Assembly (NCBI RefSeq): GCF_026540895.1
Contig: NZ_JALNUR010000005.1
Coordinates: 1-64,000 of the forward strand
Origin: Sphingomonas sp. GM_Shp_1
Lineage (GTDB): Bacteria; Pseudomonadota; Alphaproteobacteria; Sphingomonadales; Sphingomonadaceae
DNA: 64,000 nucleotides
Reading direction: 5' to 3'
Below the pieces are notes generated by a model. That model did not search any database, had not been told where the DNA came from, and saw only the letters and a program-made list of their open reading frames with translations. Shown one piece after another: positions 8,845-19,099 of this stretch. Position 1 is the stretch's first letter. Every line of letters begins with the position of its first letter. The translations under genes were made by a program, and so were the position numbers.

Positions 8845-9825
8845 ATGCCGATGATCTCCGACCCTGGCTTTGATGGTCCAATCCTCAGCCGCCGGGCAAT
8901 GGTGGCGGGAACCGGCCTGTCGCTGCTGGCCTTTGCTAGACCGGCCATGGCCGAGCCTGCCATGGCCGATATCGTCGACCCCGCCGCGACGTTGCGGACC
9001 CTCTACAGCGGTGGGCGGTGGATCGAGGGACCGGCCTGGGACCGCCGCAGGAACGCGCTGGTGTTCAGCGACGTGAAGCGCAACGTCATGATGCGCGTCG
9101 ATGCCAAGGGTGTCGGGGTCTTCCGTTCGCCCTCGAACAACGCCAATGGCAATTGTTTCGACGCGCGCGGGCGGCTGCTGACCTGCGAGCAGCGGACGCG
9201 GCGGGTGGTGCGGCAGGAGGCGAACGGACGGATCACCGTCCTCGCCGATCGCTATCAGGGCAAGCGGCTCAATTCGCCCAACGACCTGACGGTCGCCGCC
9301 GACGGCGCGGTCTGGTTCACCGATCCGATCTACGGCATCACCGTGCCCGATGAGGGGATACGCGCCGCGCCCGAGCAGCCGGGCCGTTTCGTCTATCGCA
9401 TCGATCCCTCGGGCGCGCTGACAATGGTCGAGGGGGATATGGACCAGCCCAACGGCATCGTCTTTTCCCCCGATGGCCGCACTTTGTATGTCAGCGAGAC
9501 CGGCGGGGCGCTGAAGCCCGATGGCCCGCGCGAGATCCTGGCCTTTGACGTAGTGGACGGGCGGAAACTGGCCCGCCGCCGGGTCTTCGCACGGTTGGAA
9601 CGCGGTATTCCCGACGGGCTGGCGGTGGACCGGGCGGGGCGCGTCTATGCCGGTGTGGCGGAGGGGGCGGGGGTCTGGTCCCCGGATGGCGAACGGCTGG
9701 GCACCATCCCGACGCCCAAGCCCTGCGCCAACATCGCCTTTGGCGGGCGGGACGGTCGGACGCTCTATCTCTGCGCGACCGACAGCGTCCATGCCATCGC
9801 CCTGCGAACGCCGGGCATCCTCTGA
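8845..9825 (+). CDS. SMP-30/gluconolactonase family protein, exported
   Basis: A 326-residue six-bladed propeller lactonase that probably opens sugar-acid lactones in the periplasm. The N-terminus has a Tat-like signal (LSRRAMVAG, residues 14-22, then a hydrophobic stretch to AMAEPAMA). Likely metal ligands are Glu61 (WIEGPAW), Asn146 (NSPNDLTV) and Asp257 (GIPDGLAVD). The start is uncertain: 8845 and 8851 both give a plausible signal and no strong ribosome site is seen. A second, cytoplasmic SMP-30 protein is encoded at 15657-16514, so the two may act in different compartments. Confidence 0.8.
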   Translation: MPMISDPGFDGPILSRRAMVAGTGLSLLAFARPAMAEPAMADIVDPAATLRTLYSGGRWIEGPAWDRRRNALVFSDVKRNVMMRVDAKGVGVFRSPSNNANGNCFDARGRLLTCEQRTRRVVRQEANGRITVLADRYQGKRLNSPNDLTVAADGAVWFTDPIYGITVPDEGIRAAPEQPGRFVYRIDPSGALTMVEGDMDQPNGIVFSPDGRTLYVSETGGALKPDGPREILAFDVVDGRKLARRRVFARLERGIPDGLAVDRAGRVYAGVAEGAGVWSPDGERLGTIPTPKPCANIAFGGRDGRTLYLCATDSVHAIALRTPGIL

Positions 9826-9828
9826 TCG

Positions 9829-9860
9829 GGGCGGGCGCGGTCGAGCCGCCGCGCCCGCCC
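9829..9860. terminator. GC-rich hairpin between convergent genes
   Basis: GGGCGGGCGCGG and CCGCGCCCGCCC form a perfect 12-bp stem with an 8-nt loop, filling most of the 44-bp gap between the SMP-30 and esterase genes. There is no T-tract. It is likely a shared transcript end for both strands. Confidence 0.5.
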
Positions 9861-9869
9861 TGCCATGGT

Positions 9870-11198
<1,329 letters not shown>

Positions 11199-11204
11199 TT
11201 AACG

Positions 11205-11214
11205 CCCCCCCCCC
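11205..11214. repeat. C10 homopolymer tract
   Basis: Ten consecutive C residues lie in the 162-bp gap between the esterase start and the M24-like gene stop, about five bases past that stop. Such tracts can slip during replication, but this one is outside both reading frames. Nothing else was recognised in the gap. Confidence 0.7.
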
Positions 11215-11219
11215 GGACG

Positions 11220-12593
11220 CTATGCGCGGATGAGCAATTCGTCGCTGCGCAACCATAAGGGGGGAAGGCAGAGCGGTGTCGTCGACAGGGGCAGCACCGC
11301 TTCATCGACTTCCGCCCCGATGACGTCGATCATGAAGCGCCGCCGTGCCGCGATCCGCGCGGCCACTGTCGGATGGCGCTCCGCCAGATCGGCGCGCAGC
11401 GCCGCATCGGCCAGTACGATGCTGTCTTCGCAGTTCAATGCCCAGCCATCGGGCATCGGCGTCGGGATCACGTCGACCTGGACATGCATGCCGGACCGAA
11501 GGCGATCGGTCGAACCGGGGCGCACGGGCGTGTGCGACCATTCCTCATGCCCGGTCAGATGGCCCGGATTCAGCAACGACCGCAACCCGCCGGCGGCGAG
11601 TGTTTCCACCACGGCATCGTGCAGGGCCGCTCCGGTGCAACCGATACGGGCATGGCGATACCAGGCCAGCAGCCCCGCGAAATAGGCGGAGGCGGTGGCG
11701 ACGAAGGCGTCGTTCGCATCGTCGAGCAACCCGGCACGCGCGCTGAGGCCGCCCCATAGCCCGATGGCCGTCGATACGCCGTCCCCCTTGCGCAGCACGC
11801 GCGCGCCCGGACTGGCCAGCCCGATCACCGATCCGTCGGAAGCTCCGCCCGAAGCGAGCATGGCATGGACGTTGAACGGATCGCCGCCATAACCCATCCG
11901 GGCCGCGCCCTCCCGTTCGCTGTCGCCGGGGCGCAGGCCCGACAGGATCGACCAGACCATCGCCGACCCGCGCGCCGCCGCAGCCTCGAACACCGCGATC
12001 TGATCGGCGTCGATGATCGACCGCTGCCCCCGTTCCGGATGGAGCAGCACCTCGGTCCGGTCGCATACGCCGTCCGTCCCCGCCACGGCGGCGATCGCGC
12101 CGAGATAGGCGGCGGGCAGGAAAGGCGGCAGCGGTCCGTCGGCGTCGCGGTCCCATTCCTCCTCGCCCAGATATTTCCACCCGACGATCCCGACCGACGC
12201 CCCCCGCCGCACCCCCGCGTCGCGCAACACGTCGGTCAGGCGCGGCGCGGTGGTGCGATCCTGGCCCAGCAGGCTCATCGTCTGCGACAGGCGCACCTCC
12301 AGCCCGGGCAGCGCGGCGCGGGCGGCATAGGGTACGCACTCGTTGCCGGTGATCAGGATCCGCTTAGCCCCCGGACCCAGCAGCAACAGCGCCTCCTCGA
12401 ACCGCGGCTCGAATCCCGACAGGAACATGACGTTGGCCATATGCTCGCGATCGGCATAGACCATCAGCCAGTCCGTACCCGCCGCCGCCAGCGCCGCATC
12501 GCACCGCGCGGCGTAACGCTCGGCTGGCAGGGGGGGCGGTTCGTCGATCGGGCCGAAATCGGGGATGGTGACGGGGGACAGGCGAATGGACAT
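11220..12593 (-). CDS. M24 peptidase/creatinase-like protein with degenerate metal site
   Basis: A 457-residue cytoplasmic protein with the two-domain layout of Xaa-Pro peptidases and creatinases. The N-terminal domain covers about 20-185 and the pita-bread domain about 195-420. A His (NPGHLTGHEEW, about 345) and a late Glu (NCEDSIVLAD, 389) are present. The paired Asp ligands expected near 270-290 are absent: the segment reads KGDGVSTAIGLWGG, without the usual DxG...D pattern. The usual TIEPG Glu is replaced in VQVDVIP. It may therefore be non-hydrolytic or creatinase-like. GGGAGAG supports the start. It is divergent from the acylase gene 69 bp away. Confidence 0.7.
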   Translation of the reverse strand: MSIRLSPVTIPDFGPIDEPPPLPAERYAARCDAALAAAGTDWLMVYADREHMANVMFLSGFEPRFEEALLLLGPGAKRILITGNECVPYAARAALPGLEVRLSQTMSLLGQDRTTAPRLTDVLRDAGVRRGASVGIVGWKYLGEEEWDRDADGPLPPFLPAAYLGAIAAVAGTDGVCDRTEVLLHPERGQRSIIDADQIAVFEAAAARGSAMVWSILSGLRPGDSEREGAARMGYGGDPFNVHAMLASGGASDGSVIGLASPGARVLRKGDGVSTAIGLWGGLSARAGLLDDANDAFVATASAYFAGLLAWYRHARIGCTGAALHDAVVETLAAGGLRSLLNPGHLTGHEEWSHTPVRPGSTDRLRSGMHVQVDVIPTPMPDGWALNCEDSIVLADAALRADLAERHPTVAARIAARRRFMIDVIGAEVDEAVLPLSTTPLCLPPLWLRSDELLIRA

Positions 12594-12622
12594 GAACTCT
12601 CCCTGCATATTCTTGCACCGTT

Positions 12623-12643
12623 CCAATATATATGATTTTATGG
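12623..12643. promoter_or_regulatory. AT-rich motif, site a (M24-like/acylase promoter)
   Basis: CCAATATATATGATTTTATGG sits in the 69-bp divergent promoter between the M24-like and acylase genes. It aligns with the AATAAATATGATAT element found at 16531 and 28094, with two mismatches over 14 positions. The embedded TATGAT could also be a -10 box for the acylase gene. Confidence 0.4.
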
Positions 12644-12662
12644 CGATGCAAAGGGGAACCGA

Positions 12663-14888
12663 ATGAAGCACCGCATCCATGCCCTCCATGGGCTGCTCCT
12701 GACCGGCGCGGCGCTGGCGTGCGCGCTACCTTGTGTGGCGGCGCCGTCGCCCTATGCCGCACGAGTCAGCATCGTCCGGGACGAGGTGGGGATCGCCCAT
12801 GTCCATGGCCGCAGCGATGCCGATGCGGTATTCGGCATGATCTATGCCCAGGCGGAGGATGATTTTCCCCGGATCGAACGCAATTATCTGACCGCGCTGG
12901 GTCGGCTGGCGGAGGTGGAGGGGGAATCGGCCCTGTGGCTGGACCTGCGTCAGCGCCTGTTCGTCGATCCTACGCGCCTGCCCGCCGAATATCGTCGCAG
13001 CCCGGCCTGGCTGCGGCGGCTGATGGACGCATGGGCGGCGGGGCTGAACCAGTATCTTGCCGATCACCCTGCGGTACGCCCGGCGCGGATCACCCGGTTC
13101 GAGCCATGGATGGCGCTGGCCTTTTCCGAAGGCAGCATCGGCGGCGATATCGAACGCGGGGTCGATCCGACCGCGCTCGCCGCCTTTTACGGCACGCCCG
13201 ACGCGCTTCGGTCCTCGCCCGCCATGCTTGCCGATGCCGGGCGGCTGGTCGAGCCCAAGGGGTCGAACGGCATCGCCATCGGCCCGTCGCGCAGCGCCAG
13301 CGGCCATGCCCTGTTGTGGATCAACCCGCACACATCCTTCTTCTTCCGCTCCGAGCAGCAGGTCAGCAGTGACGAGGGACTGTCGGTCTATGGCGCGGCG
13401 ACCTGGGGCCAGTTCTTCGTCTATCAGGGGTTCAACCGGCGGCTCGGCTGGATGCACACGTCGAGCGGCGTGGACAATATCGACGAATTCTCGGTCGAGG
13501 TGCGCGGACGGGGCGACGCGGCCCGCTGGCGCGACGGCACCGTGTGGCGGCCCTTCGCCCGAAACACGGTGCGGTTGCTGGTACGCGCGGCCGATGGTGG
13601 CTTGCGCGAACGGGTCTTCACGACGCTGGCGACACGGCACGGGCCGATCATTCGCAGCGAAGGCGGGCGCTGGGTCGCGGTGGCGATGCTGAACGCGCCG
13701 CGCCCGGCGCTGGAGCAGAGCTGGCTGCGGACCAAGGCGACGACTTTGGCCGATTATTTGCGGGTCGCCGACCGCAAGGCCAATTCGTCCAACAACACCA
13801 TCCTCGCCGCCGATGACGGGACGATCGCCTATCTCCACCCGCAATTCGTGCCGATCCGCGACGACCGGTTCGACTATACCCGTCCCGTCGATGGCAGCGA
13901 TCCGGCGACGGCATGGCGTGGGCTTCACCGCCTCGCCGACCTGCCACAGGTCGTGCGGCCCCACAGCGGTTGGGTGATGAACGTCAACGACGCGCCGTGG
14001 ACCGCCTCCGGTGCCGATAGTCCACGGGCGGCCGACTATCCGCGCTATATGGACCAGTTCGGTGAGAACCCGCGTGGGGTGCACGCCACGGCCCTGCTGT
14101 CCGGGGATCGGCGGTTCACGCCCGCGATGTTGCGCGATGCGGCGTTCGATCCCTTCCTGCCGCTGTTCGATCAGCAGATCCCGTTGCTGGCGCGTGGTTT
14201 CGCCGCCTTGCCGCCGGGCGATCCACGCCGCGAAGAGTTGCGACAGGCGATGGCGCTGCTGACCGCATGGGACCGCCGCTGGGGGCTGGAGTCGGTGGCG
14301 ACGACGGTCGCGGTCTATTGGGGCGAGGCGCTGTGGCGGCGAGAGGGGCCGAAGGCGCAGGCGGCGGGTCGTCGGCTCTTTGCATGGCTGGCCGATACCA
14401 CCAGCGATGCCGACCGGATCGCCGCGCTGGCCGATGGGTGGCAGCGGCTGAATGCCGATTTCGGCGGTCCGATCGCCTGGGGGCGGGTCAACCGGTTCCA
14501 GCGGCTGGACGGGGCGATCGCATCGCGATTCGACGACCGTGCGCCCAGCGTCCCCGTGCCCTTCACCAGCGGCAATTTCGGGTCGCTCGCGTCGTTCGGC
14601 GTCGAGCGGCAGGCGGGGCAGCGCTGTTTCTATGGGACCAGCGGCAACAGCTTCGTCGCGATGGTCGAATTCACGCCGCAGGGGCCGCGCGCCTGGTCGG
14701 TATCGGCGGGCGGGCAGAGCGGCGACCCCGCCTCGGCCCATTTCGACGACCAGGCCGTGCGCTATGCCGCCGGTGCGTTGCGCCCCATCCCGCTGGGGCC
14801 GGTCGCGGGCCGCGCCTATCACCCCGGTGAACCGCGTCCCGCCGCCCCGGCGCGCGCCCCGGCACCCCCTGGCGCGCCCTGCGGTTAG
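12663..14888 (+). CDS. Penicillin acylase-family Ntn hydrolase
   Basis: A 741-residue secreted precursor that should cleave itself into two chains and hydrolyse an amide bond. Relatives act on penicillin G, cephalosporins or acyl-homoserine lactones. A signal peptide covers about 1-27. The new N-terminal nucleophile is probably Ser201 in EPKGSNGIAIG, which matches the GSN segment at the family's cleavage site. Chain A would be about residues 28-200 and chain B the remainder, with NPHTSFF near 220. The C-terminal Pro/Ala tail looks unstructured. Its presence in a galactose locus is unusual and the substrate is unknown. The stop overlaps the convergent gntR stop. Confidence 0.8.
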   Translation: MKHRIHALHGLLLTGAALACALPCVAAPSPYAARVSIVRDEVGIAHVHGRSDADAVFGMIYAQAEDDFPRIERNYLTALGRLAEVEGESALWLDLRQRLFVDPTRLPAEYRRSPAWLRRLMDAWAAGLNQYLADHPAVRPARITRFEPWMALAFSEGSIGGDIERGVDPTALAAFYGTPDALRSSPAMLADAGRLVEPKGSNGIAIGPSRSASGHALLWINPHTSFFFRSEQQVSSDEGLSVYGAATWGQFFVYQGFNRRLGWMHTSSGVDNIDEFSVEVRGRGDAARWRDGTVWRPFARNTVRLLVRAADGGLRERVFTTLATRHGPIIRSEGGRWVAVAMLNAPRPALEQSWLRTKATTLADYLRVADRKANSSNNTILAADDGTIAYLHPQFVPIRDDRFDYTRPVDGSDPATAWRGLHRLADLPQVVRPHSGWVMNVNDAPWTASGADSPRAADYPRYMDQFGENPRGVHATALLSGDRRFTPAMLRDAAFDPFLPLFDQQIPLLARGFAALPPGDPRREELRQAMALLTAWDRRWGLESVATTVAVYWGEALWRREGPKAQAAGRRLFAWLADTTSDADRIAALADGWQRLNADFGGPIAWGRVNRFQRLDGAIASRFDDRAPSVPVPFTSGNFGSLASFGVERQAGQRCFYGTSGNSFVAMVEFTPQGPRAWSVSAGGQSGDPASAHFDDQAVRYAAGALRPIPLGPVAGRAYHPGEPRPAAPARAPAPPGAPCG

Positions 14889-15613
14889 GGGCGCAGCGGG
14901 TGCTTTCCCGCCACCAGCAGCAACTCCAGCGCGCCGTAGATCAGTTCGTACATCCGCGTGCCCGCAAGCGTGGCATTGCCCTCGACGATCGCATCGGCGA
15001 CGCGTTTGTGGTCGCGTGCGCTGGCACGGGGGACGCCCTTATATTCGTTGGTCCGCCGGATCGAGAAGCGCAGCGTCGTCTCCGTAAGGTCAGTGAACTG
15101 GCGAAGGAACCGGTTGTTGCTCGCCCGGAGCACCGCGATGTGGAAGGCGATATCGGCTTCCAGCGCATCCTCCTCTCCCCGGTCGGCGGCGGCCATGCGT
15201 TCGGTCGCGGCGACGATCGCGGCGCGCTGAGGCCCCGACGCCGAATGCGCCGCCAGTGTCGCGGCGCGCGGTTCGATGGCGAGGCGGATTTCGGTGAAAT
15301 CGATCAACAGGTCGATCGAGAAGTCACGCTGCAACATCCAGCGCAGCACATCGGGGTCGAGCAGGTTCCAATTGTCCTCCGGCTGGACCAGAGTGCCTGC
15401 CCGCTTGCGCCCGACCAGCAGCCCCTTGGCGGCCAGCATCTTCACCGCCTCGCGCAGGACCGGACGGCTGGCGTCATAGCGTTCGCACAATTCCGCTTCG
15501 GTCGGGAAGGGCGATCCCGACCGGAAATGCTCGGTGACGATGGCCAGGCCGAGATCGTCGACGATCTTTGCGGTCAGGTTGCGGCCGTCATGCGATCCGG
15601 ATTCCTCTGTCAT
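14885..15613 (-). CDS. GntR-family (FCD) transcriptional regulator, DgoR-like
   Basis: A 242-residue regulator with an N-terminal winged helix (about 12-75, including EAELCERYDASRPVLREAVK) and a C-terminal all-helical FCD ligand domain. The linker region (NWNLLDPDVLRWMLQ) closely resembles E. coli DgoR, the galactonate repressor. This fits the galactonate dehydratase gene in the same island. An upstream ATG at 15631 is an alternative start; GGGAAGGAG sits directly before 15613. It lies 43 bp after the SMP-30 gene on the same strand, so the two are probably co-transcribed. Predicted effector: galactonate or a related sugar acid. Confidence 0.85.
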   Translation of the reverse strand: MTEESGSHDGRNLTAKIVDDLGLAIVTEHFRSGSPFPTEAELCERYDASRPVLREAVKMLAAKGLLVGRKRAGTLVQPEDNWNLLDPDVLRWMLQRDFSIDLLIDFTEIRLAIEPRAATLAAHSASGPQRAAIVAATERMAAADRGEEDALEADIAFHIAVLRASNNRFLRQFTDLTETTLRFSIRRTNEYKGVPRASARDHKRVADAIVEGNATLAGTRMYELIYGALELLLVAGKHPLRP

Positions 15614-15656
15614 CTCCTTCCCATAGGCCATGCGGAGAGAATGCGCCAAGCGGGCT

Positions 15657-16514
15657 TTACCCGGCGAAGGCCGTGGCGGGACGGCCGCCGACGCCGACAT
15701 CCAGCACGAACAGCGCACCGTCCGCTGGCGTCCCTGGCGACGTCATCGCCGCCGAGGTGACGTAAAGCCGATCGAGACCCGCCCCGCCGAATGTGCAACT
15801 GGTCACATTGGTCGCGGGCAGCGCCACCGTCTGCATCCGTCGCCCCTCAGGATCGAACCGGCTGATCGCGCCGCCACCCCAATGCGCGACCCATAGACAG
15901 TCCTGCGCATCGACGGTCATGCCGTCGGGATAGCCCCATGCCGGGTCGAAGGTGACGAACGGGAGACGCTCGGCAAGCGCGCCGTTATCGTCGACGGCGA
16001 AGCGATAGACGACGCGCCGTCCGCTATCGGCATGGTAGAGGACACGCCCGTCGAGCGAGAAGGCGGGGCCGTTGGCGACCCGATAGCCGTCGTCATGCCG
16101 CCTCGGTCGGCGATCCGCGCCCATCGCATAGAGTGCGCCGCTGTCGTCGAGATCGCGATCGTGCTTCGACCCGAACCATAGCCGTCCGGTCGCATCGACC
16201 TTCGCGTCGTTCAGCCGGTTGTGCGGCCGGTCCGGCTCGGGCGCGACCCAGAAGTCGATCGCGAGGCTGTCGGGGTCGAGCGCCGCGATCCCGCTGCGGA
16301 ACCCGGCGAGCAGGCCGCCGCCCGCGCGTTCCACCACCCAGCCGATCGGTTCGGGCATCGCCCAGCGCTCGACCGCGCCGGTCGCCACCGTCAGCCGGTT
16401 GAGCGCCGGGGCGACGATATCGACCCACCAGAGGCTTTGGTCCGCCACCCGCCACAGCGGCCCTTCGCCCAATTGGTCGACGCCGTCGCGCGCCACGATC
16501 TCGAAATCGATCAT
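15657..16514 (-). CDS. SMP-30/gluconolactonase family sugar lactonase
   Basis: A 285-residue propeller lactonase without a signal peptide, so cytoplasmic. Likely metal ligands are Glu17 (LGEGPLWR), an Asn in HNRLNDAKVD near 100 and an Asp in YPDGMTVD near 195. In this context it should open galactono-lactone to galactonate after the dehydrogenase step. GGGGAAGGG precedes the start. It shares a 75-bp divergent promoter with the AraF-like gene and leads into the gntR gene. Confidence 0.85.
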   Translation of the reverse strand: MIDFEIVARDGVDQLGEGPLWRVADQSLWWVDIVAPALNRLTVATGAVERWAMPEPIGWVVERAGGGLLAGFRSGIAALDPDSLAIDFWVAPEPDRPHNRLNDAKVDATGRLWFGSKHDRDLDDSGALYAMGADRRPRRHDDGYRVANGPAFSLDGRVLYHADSGRRVVYRFAVDDNGALAERLPFVTFDPAWGYPDGMTVDAQDCLWVAHWGGGAISRFDPEGRRMQTVALPATNVTSCTFGGAGLDRLYVTSAAMTSPGTPADGALFVLDVGVGGRPATAFAG

Positions 16515-16515
16515 C

Positions 16516-16550
16516 TTGACCCTTCCCCTTCAATAAATATGATATATAAC
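16516..16550 (+). promoter_or_regulatory. Promoter of the sugar ABC operon with AT-rich motif, site b
   Basis: TTGACC (16516-16521), a 16-bp spacer and TATGAT (16538-16543) form a good sigma-70-type promoter for the AraF-like gene. The element CAATAAATATGATATATAAC (16531-16550) overlaps the -10 box. Its 14-mer AATAAATATGATAT occurs exactly upstream of the GH36 gene. A repressor bound here would block both divergent genes. Confidence 0.5.
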
Positions 16551-16589
16551 GGGCGGCAGGATGCAAGCCGATAGGAGAGGGGCGGCACG

Positions 16590-17582
16590 ATGATAAGCAC
16601 GCGCAGGGCGATGCTGGGCACGCTGGCCGCCACGACGCTGGGCGGCATGCTGGGCGGTTGTTCTGCCGCAGCGGACGGTGTGCGGATCGGCTTCGTCGTG
16701 AAGATGCCGCAGGAACAATGGTTTCAGGACGAATGGCGCTTCGCCCGTACGGCGGCGCGTGATCTGGGCTTTTCGGTCATCGAGATCGGCGCGGAGGATG
16801 GCGATCGGCTGCTCTCTGCCTTGTGGACCCTCTATGCGCGTTATGCCGGGGGCCTGGTCATCTGCACCCCCGATCCCCGGCTGGGTCCCGCCATTGCGGG
16901 GTTCGCCGCGCGGACGGGGATGAAGCTGCTGTCGGTCGACGACCGGCTGATCGGCGCGGACGGGCGGCCGATCGAATCCGTGCCGCATGTCGGCATTTCG
17001 GCGACCGCGATCGGTGAGGTCGCAGGGCGTGCGGCGGCGGCGGAGGCGGGGCGGCGTGGCTGGTCCCCCGCGGCCACCGGCGTGTTGCGCATCGCCTATG
17101 ACAGCCTGGATACCGGGCGCGAACGCACGGCGGGCGCGGTCGGCGCGTTGCGGGCGGCGGGTTTCGCGCGCGTGTTCGATGCGCCGCAACGGACCACCGA
17201 CACCGAGGGGGCGTTCACTGCCGCCGCGCCGGTGCTGACCGCGCATGCCGATATCGACCATTGGATCATCCTAGGCCTCAATGACGAGACGGTCGTCGGC
17301 GGGGTGCGCGCCGCCGAAGGATTGCGCCTGTCGCCCGCCGCGTTGATCGGCATCGGTATCGGCGGATCGGAGGCGGCGATCGCGGAACTGGCCAAGCCCG
17401 TCCCGACCGGCTTCTTCGCCACCGTGCTGCTCAGCGCGCGGCGGCACGGATATGACACGGCGGCGGCGGTGGCGCGCTGGGTTCGCGACGGTCTGGCCCC
17501 TCCGCCGCTCACGCTGACCAGCGGCGTCCTGCTCGATCGCGGCAATTTCCGCCGCGTCCTGGCCGAGGAGGCGATGGCATGA
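16590..17582 (+). CDS. araF: AraF-like sugar-binding lipoprotein of ABC transporter
   Basis: A 330-residue periplasmic binding protein that closely follows E. coli AraF along its length (IGFVVKMPQEQWFQDEW, VICTPDPRLG, IGIGIGGSEAAI). AraF itself binds both L-arabinose and D-galactose. With galactonate dehydratase downstream, D-galactose is the likely main ligand here. It has a lipobox (MLGGC, Cys24), so it is probably membrane-anchored rather than free in the periplasm. Its stop overlaps the ATPase start by four bases (ATGA). GGAGAGGGG precedes the start. Confidence 0.85.
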   Translation: MISTRRAMLGTLAATTLGGMLGGCSAAADGVRIGFVVKMPQEQWFQDEWRFARTAARDLGFSVIEIGAEDGDRLLSALWTLYARYAGGLVICTPDPRLGPAIAGFAARTGMKLLSVDDRLIGADGRPIESVPHVGISATAIGEVAGRAAAAEAGRRGWSPAATGVLRIAYDSLDTGRERTAGAVGALRAAGFARVFDAPQRTTDTEGAFTAAAPVLTAHADIDHWIILGLNDETVVGGVRAAEGLRLSPAALIGIGIGGSEAAIAELAKPVPTGFFATVLLSARRHGYDTAAAVARWVRDGLAPPPLTLTSGVLLDRGNFRRVLAEEAMA

Positions 17583-19099
17583 GCGAACGGTTGCGCTTTG
17601 ATCATGTCGGCAAGCGGTTTCCGGGCGTCGTCGCGCTCGACGACATCTCGTTCACCGTCGCGGCGGGCGAGGTGCGGGCGTTGATCGGCGAGAATGGCGC
17701 GGGCAAGTCGACGCTGCTGAAGATCCTGTCGGGCCAGTATCGCCCCGACGCCGGTACGCTGGCGGTCGATGGGCGGCCTTGTGCCTTTCACCGACCGCGC
17801 GATGCGCAGGATGCCGGGATCGCGATCATCCATCAGGAATTGCAGCTCGTGCCCGACCTGTCCGTCGCCGAGAATCTGATGCTTGGCACGCTGCCCGCAC
17901 GGGGCGGCTGGGTCGACCACGCGGACCTGCACGCCCGCGCCGCTTCGGTGCTGGCCCGGCTGGGCGAGGAGATCGCGCCGGACACGCGGCTTGGCAGCCT
18001 GTCGATCGGCCAGCGGCAGATGGTCGAGATCGGCCGCGCGCTGCTTCGCGACGCCCGCATCATCGCGTTCGACGAGCCGACCAGTTCACTCAGCGCGCGG
18101 GAGACGGATCGGCTGATGGCAATCATCGGCGAATTGCGCGCGGGGGGCGCGGCGATCCTGTATGTCAGCCACCGGATGGAAGAGGTCTATGCCCTGGCCG
18201 ACAGCGCCACGGTGCTGCGCGACGGTCGTCACGTGACCGATGTCTCGCCGATCGGCCCCAGCGACGCCGACCGGCTGATCGCCGCCATGGCCGGGCGAGA
18301 GATCGCCGACATCTATCACTATCGCCCCCGCGCAAGGGGACGCGAGGCACTGACGATCGACGGTATCACGGGGCCGGGGGTCCGCGCGCCGCTGTCGTTG
18401 CAGGTGTCGGAGGGAGAGATACTGGGCCTGTTCGGGCTGGTCGGGGCGGGGCGTTCCGAGCTGTTCCGGCTGGTCTACGGTGCGGCACGGCCGAGCGCGG
18501 GACGGGTGTTGCGCGACGGTGTTGCGCTGCCGTCCGGCGATCCGCGTGCGGCGATCGCGGCCGGCCTGGGCCTGTGCCCAGAGGATCGCAAGGACGCCGG
18601 GTTGATCCCGCTGGCCTCGGTGCGGGAGAATATCGCGATGGCTTGGCGTAACCTGCGGGGCGGTACGCCGTGGCTGCGGCGCCGTGCCGAACGTGATGGC
18701 GCGGCGGCGGTGATCGCCGACATGCGGGTCAAGACCGCCAGCGCCGAGACTCCCATCTCCCAATTGTCGGGCGGCAACCAGCAAAAGGCGGTGATCGGCC
18801 GCTGGCTGATGGCCGAAGCGCGCGTCCTGCTGCTCGACGAACCGACACGCGGTATCGATGTCGGCGCGCGCAGCGAAATCTACGACCGGCTGTACCGGTT
18901 CGCCGAAGCGGGCGGCAGCGTGCTGTTCGCCTCGTCCGACATGGCCGAAGTGCTGGGCGTCGCCGATCGCATCGCCGTGATGCGCGAAGGCATGCTGGCC
19001 GCCGTCATCCCCCGCGAACAGGCGAATGCCGAGACGTTGCTGCGGCTCGCGCTGCCCGAACCCACAACTTCATCTGTCAGGGAGCCGATGCCGGTATGA
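17579..19099 (+). CDS. araG: AraG-like sugar ABC transporter ATPase, two domains
   Basis: A 506-residue tandem ATPase that powers sugar uptake. Domain 1 has Walker A GENGAGKST (37-45) and signature LSIGQRQ. Domain 2 has signature LSGGNQQKAV and Walker B LLLDEPTRGID. The second domain has a degenerate P-loop (GLVGAGRSEL), as is normal for this family. Similarity to E. coli AraG is high throughout. It overlaps the neighbouring genes at both ends by ATGA, so araFGH is translationally coupled. Confidence 0.9.
   Translation: MSERLRFDHVGKRFPGVVALDDISFTVAAGEVRALIGENGAGKSTLLKILSGQYRPDAGTLAVDGRPCAFHRPRDAQDAGIAIIHQELQLVPDLSVAENLMLGTLPARGGWVDHADLHARAASVLARLGEEIAPDTRLGSLSIGQRQMVEIGRALLRDARIIAFDEPTSSLSARETDRLMAIIGELRAGGAAILYVSHRMEEVYALADSATVLRDGRHVTDVSPIGPSDADRLIAAMAGREIADIYHYRPRARGREALTIDGITGPGVRAPLSLQVSEGEILGLFGLVGAGRSELFRLVYGAARPSAGRVLRDGVALPSGDPRAAIAAGLGLCPEDRKDAGLIPLASVRENIAMAWRNLRGGTPWLRRRAERDGAAAVIADMRVKTASAETPISQLSGGNQQKAVIGRWLMAEARVLLLDEPTRGIDVGARSEIYDRLYRFAEAGGSVLFASSDMAEVLGVADRIAVMREGMLAAVIPREQANAETLLRLALPEPTTSSVREPMPV

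Noticed and set aside
12726..14822. A 698-codon minus-strand frame opposite the acylase
   Set aside because: Composition is Arg/Gln/Pro-rich with no domain, and the acylase on the plus strand is complete.
16538..16543. Reading the AT-rich motif purely as a -10 box
   Set aside because: TATGAT does fit a -10 box at site b, but the identity with site d extends upstream through AATAAA. The operator reading was kept with this alternative stated.
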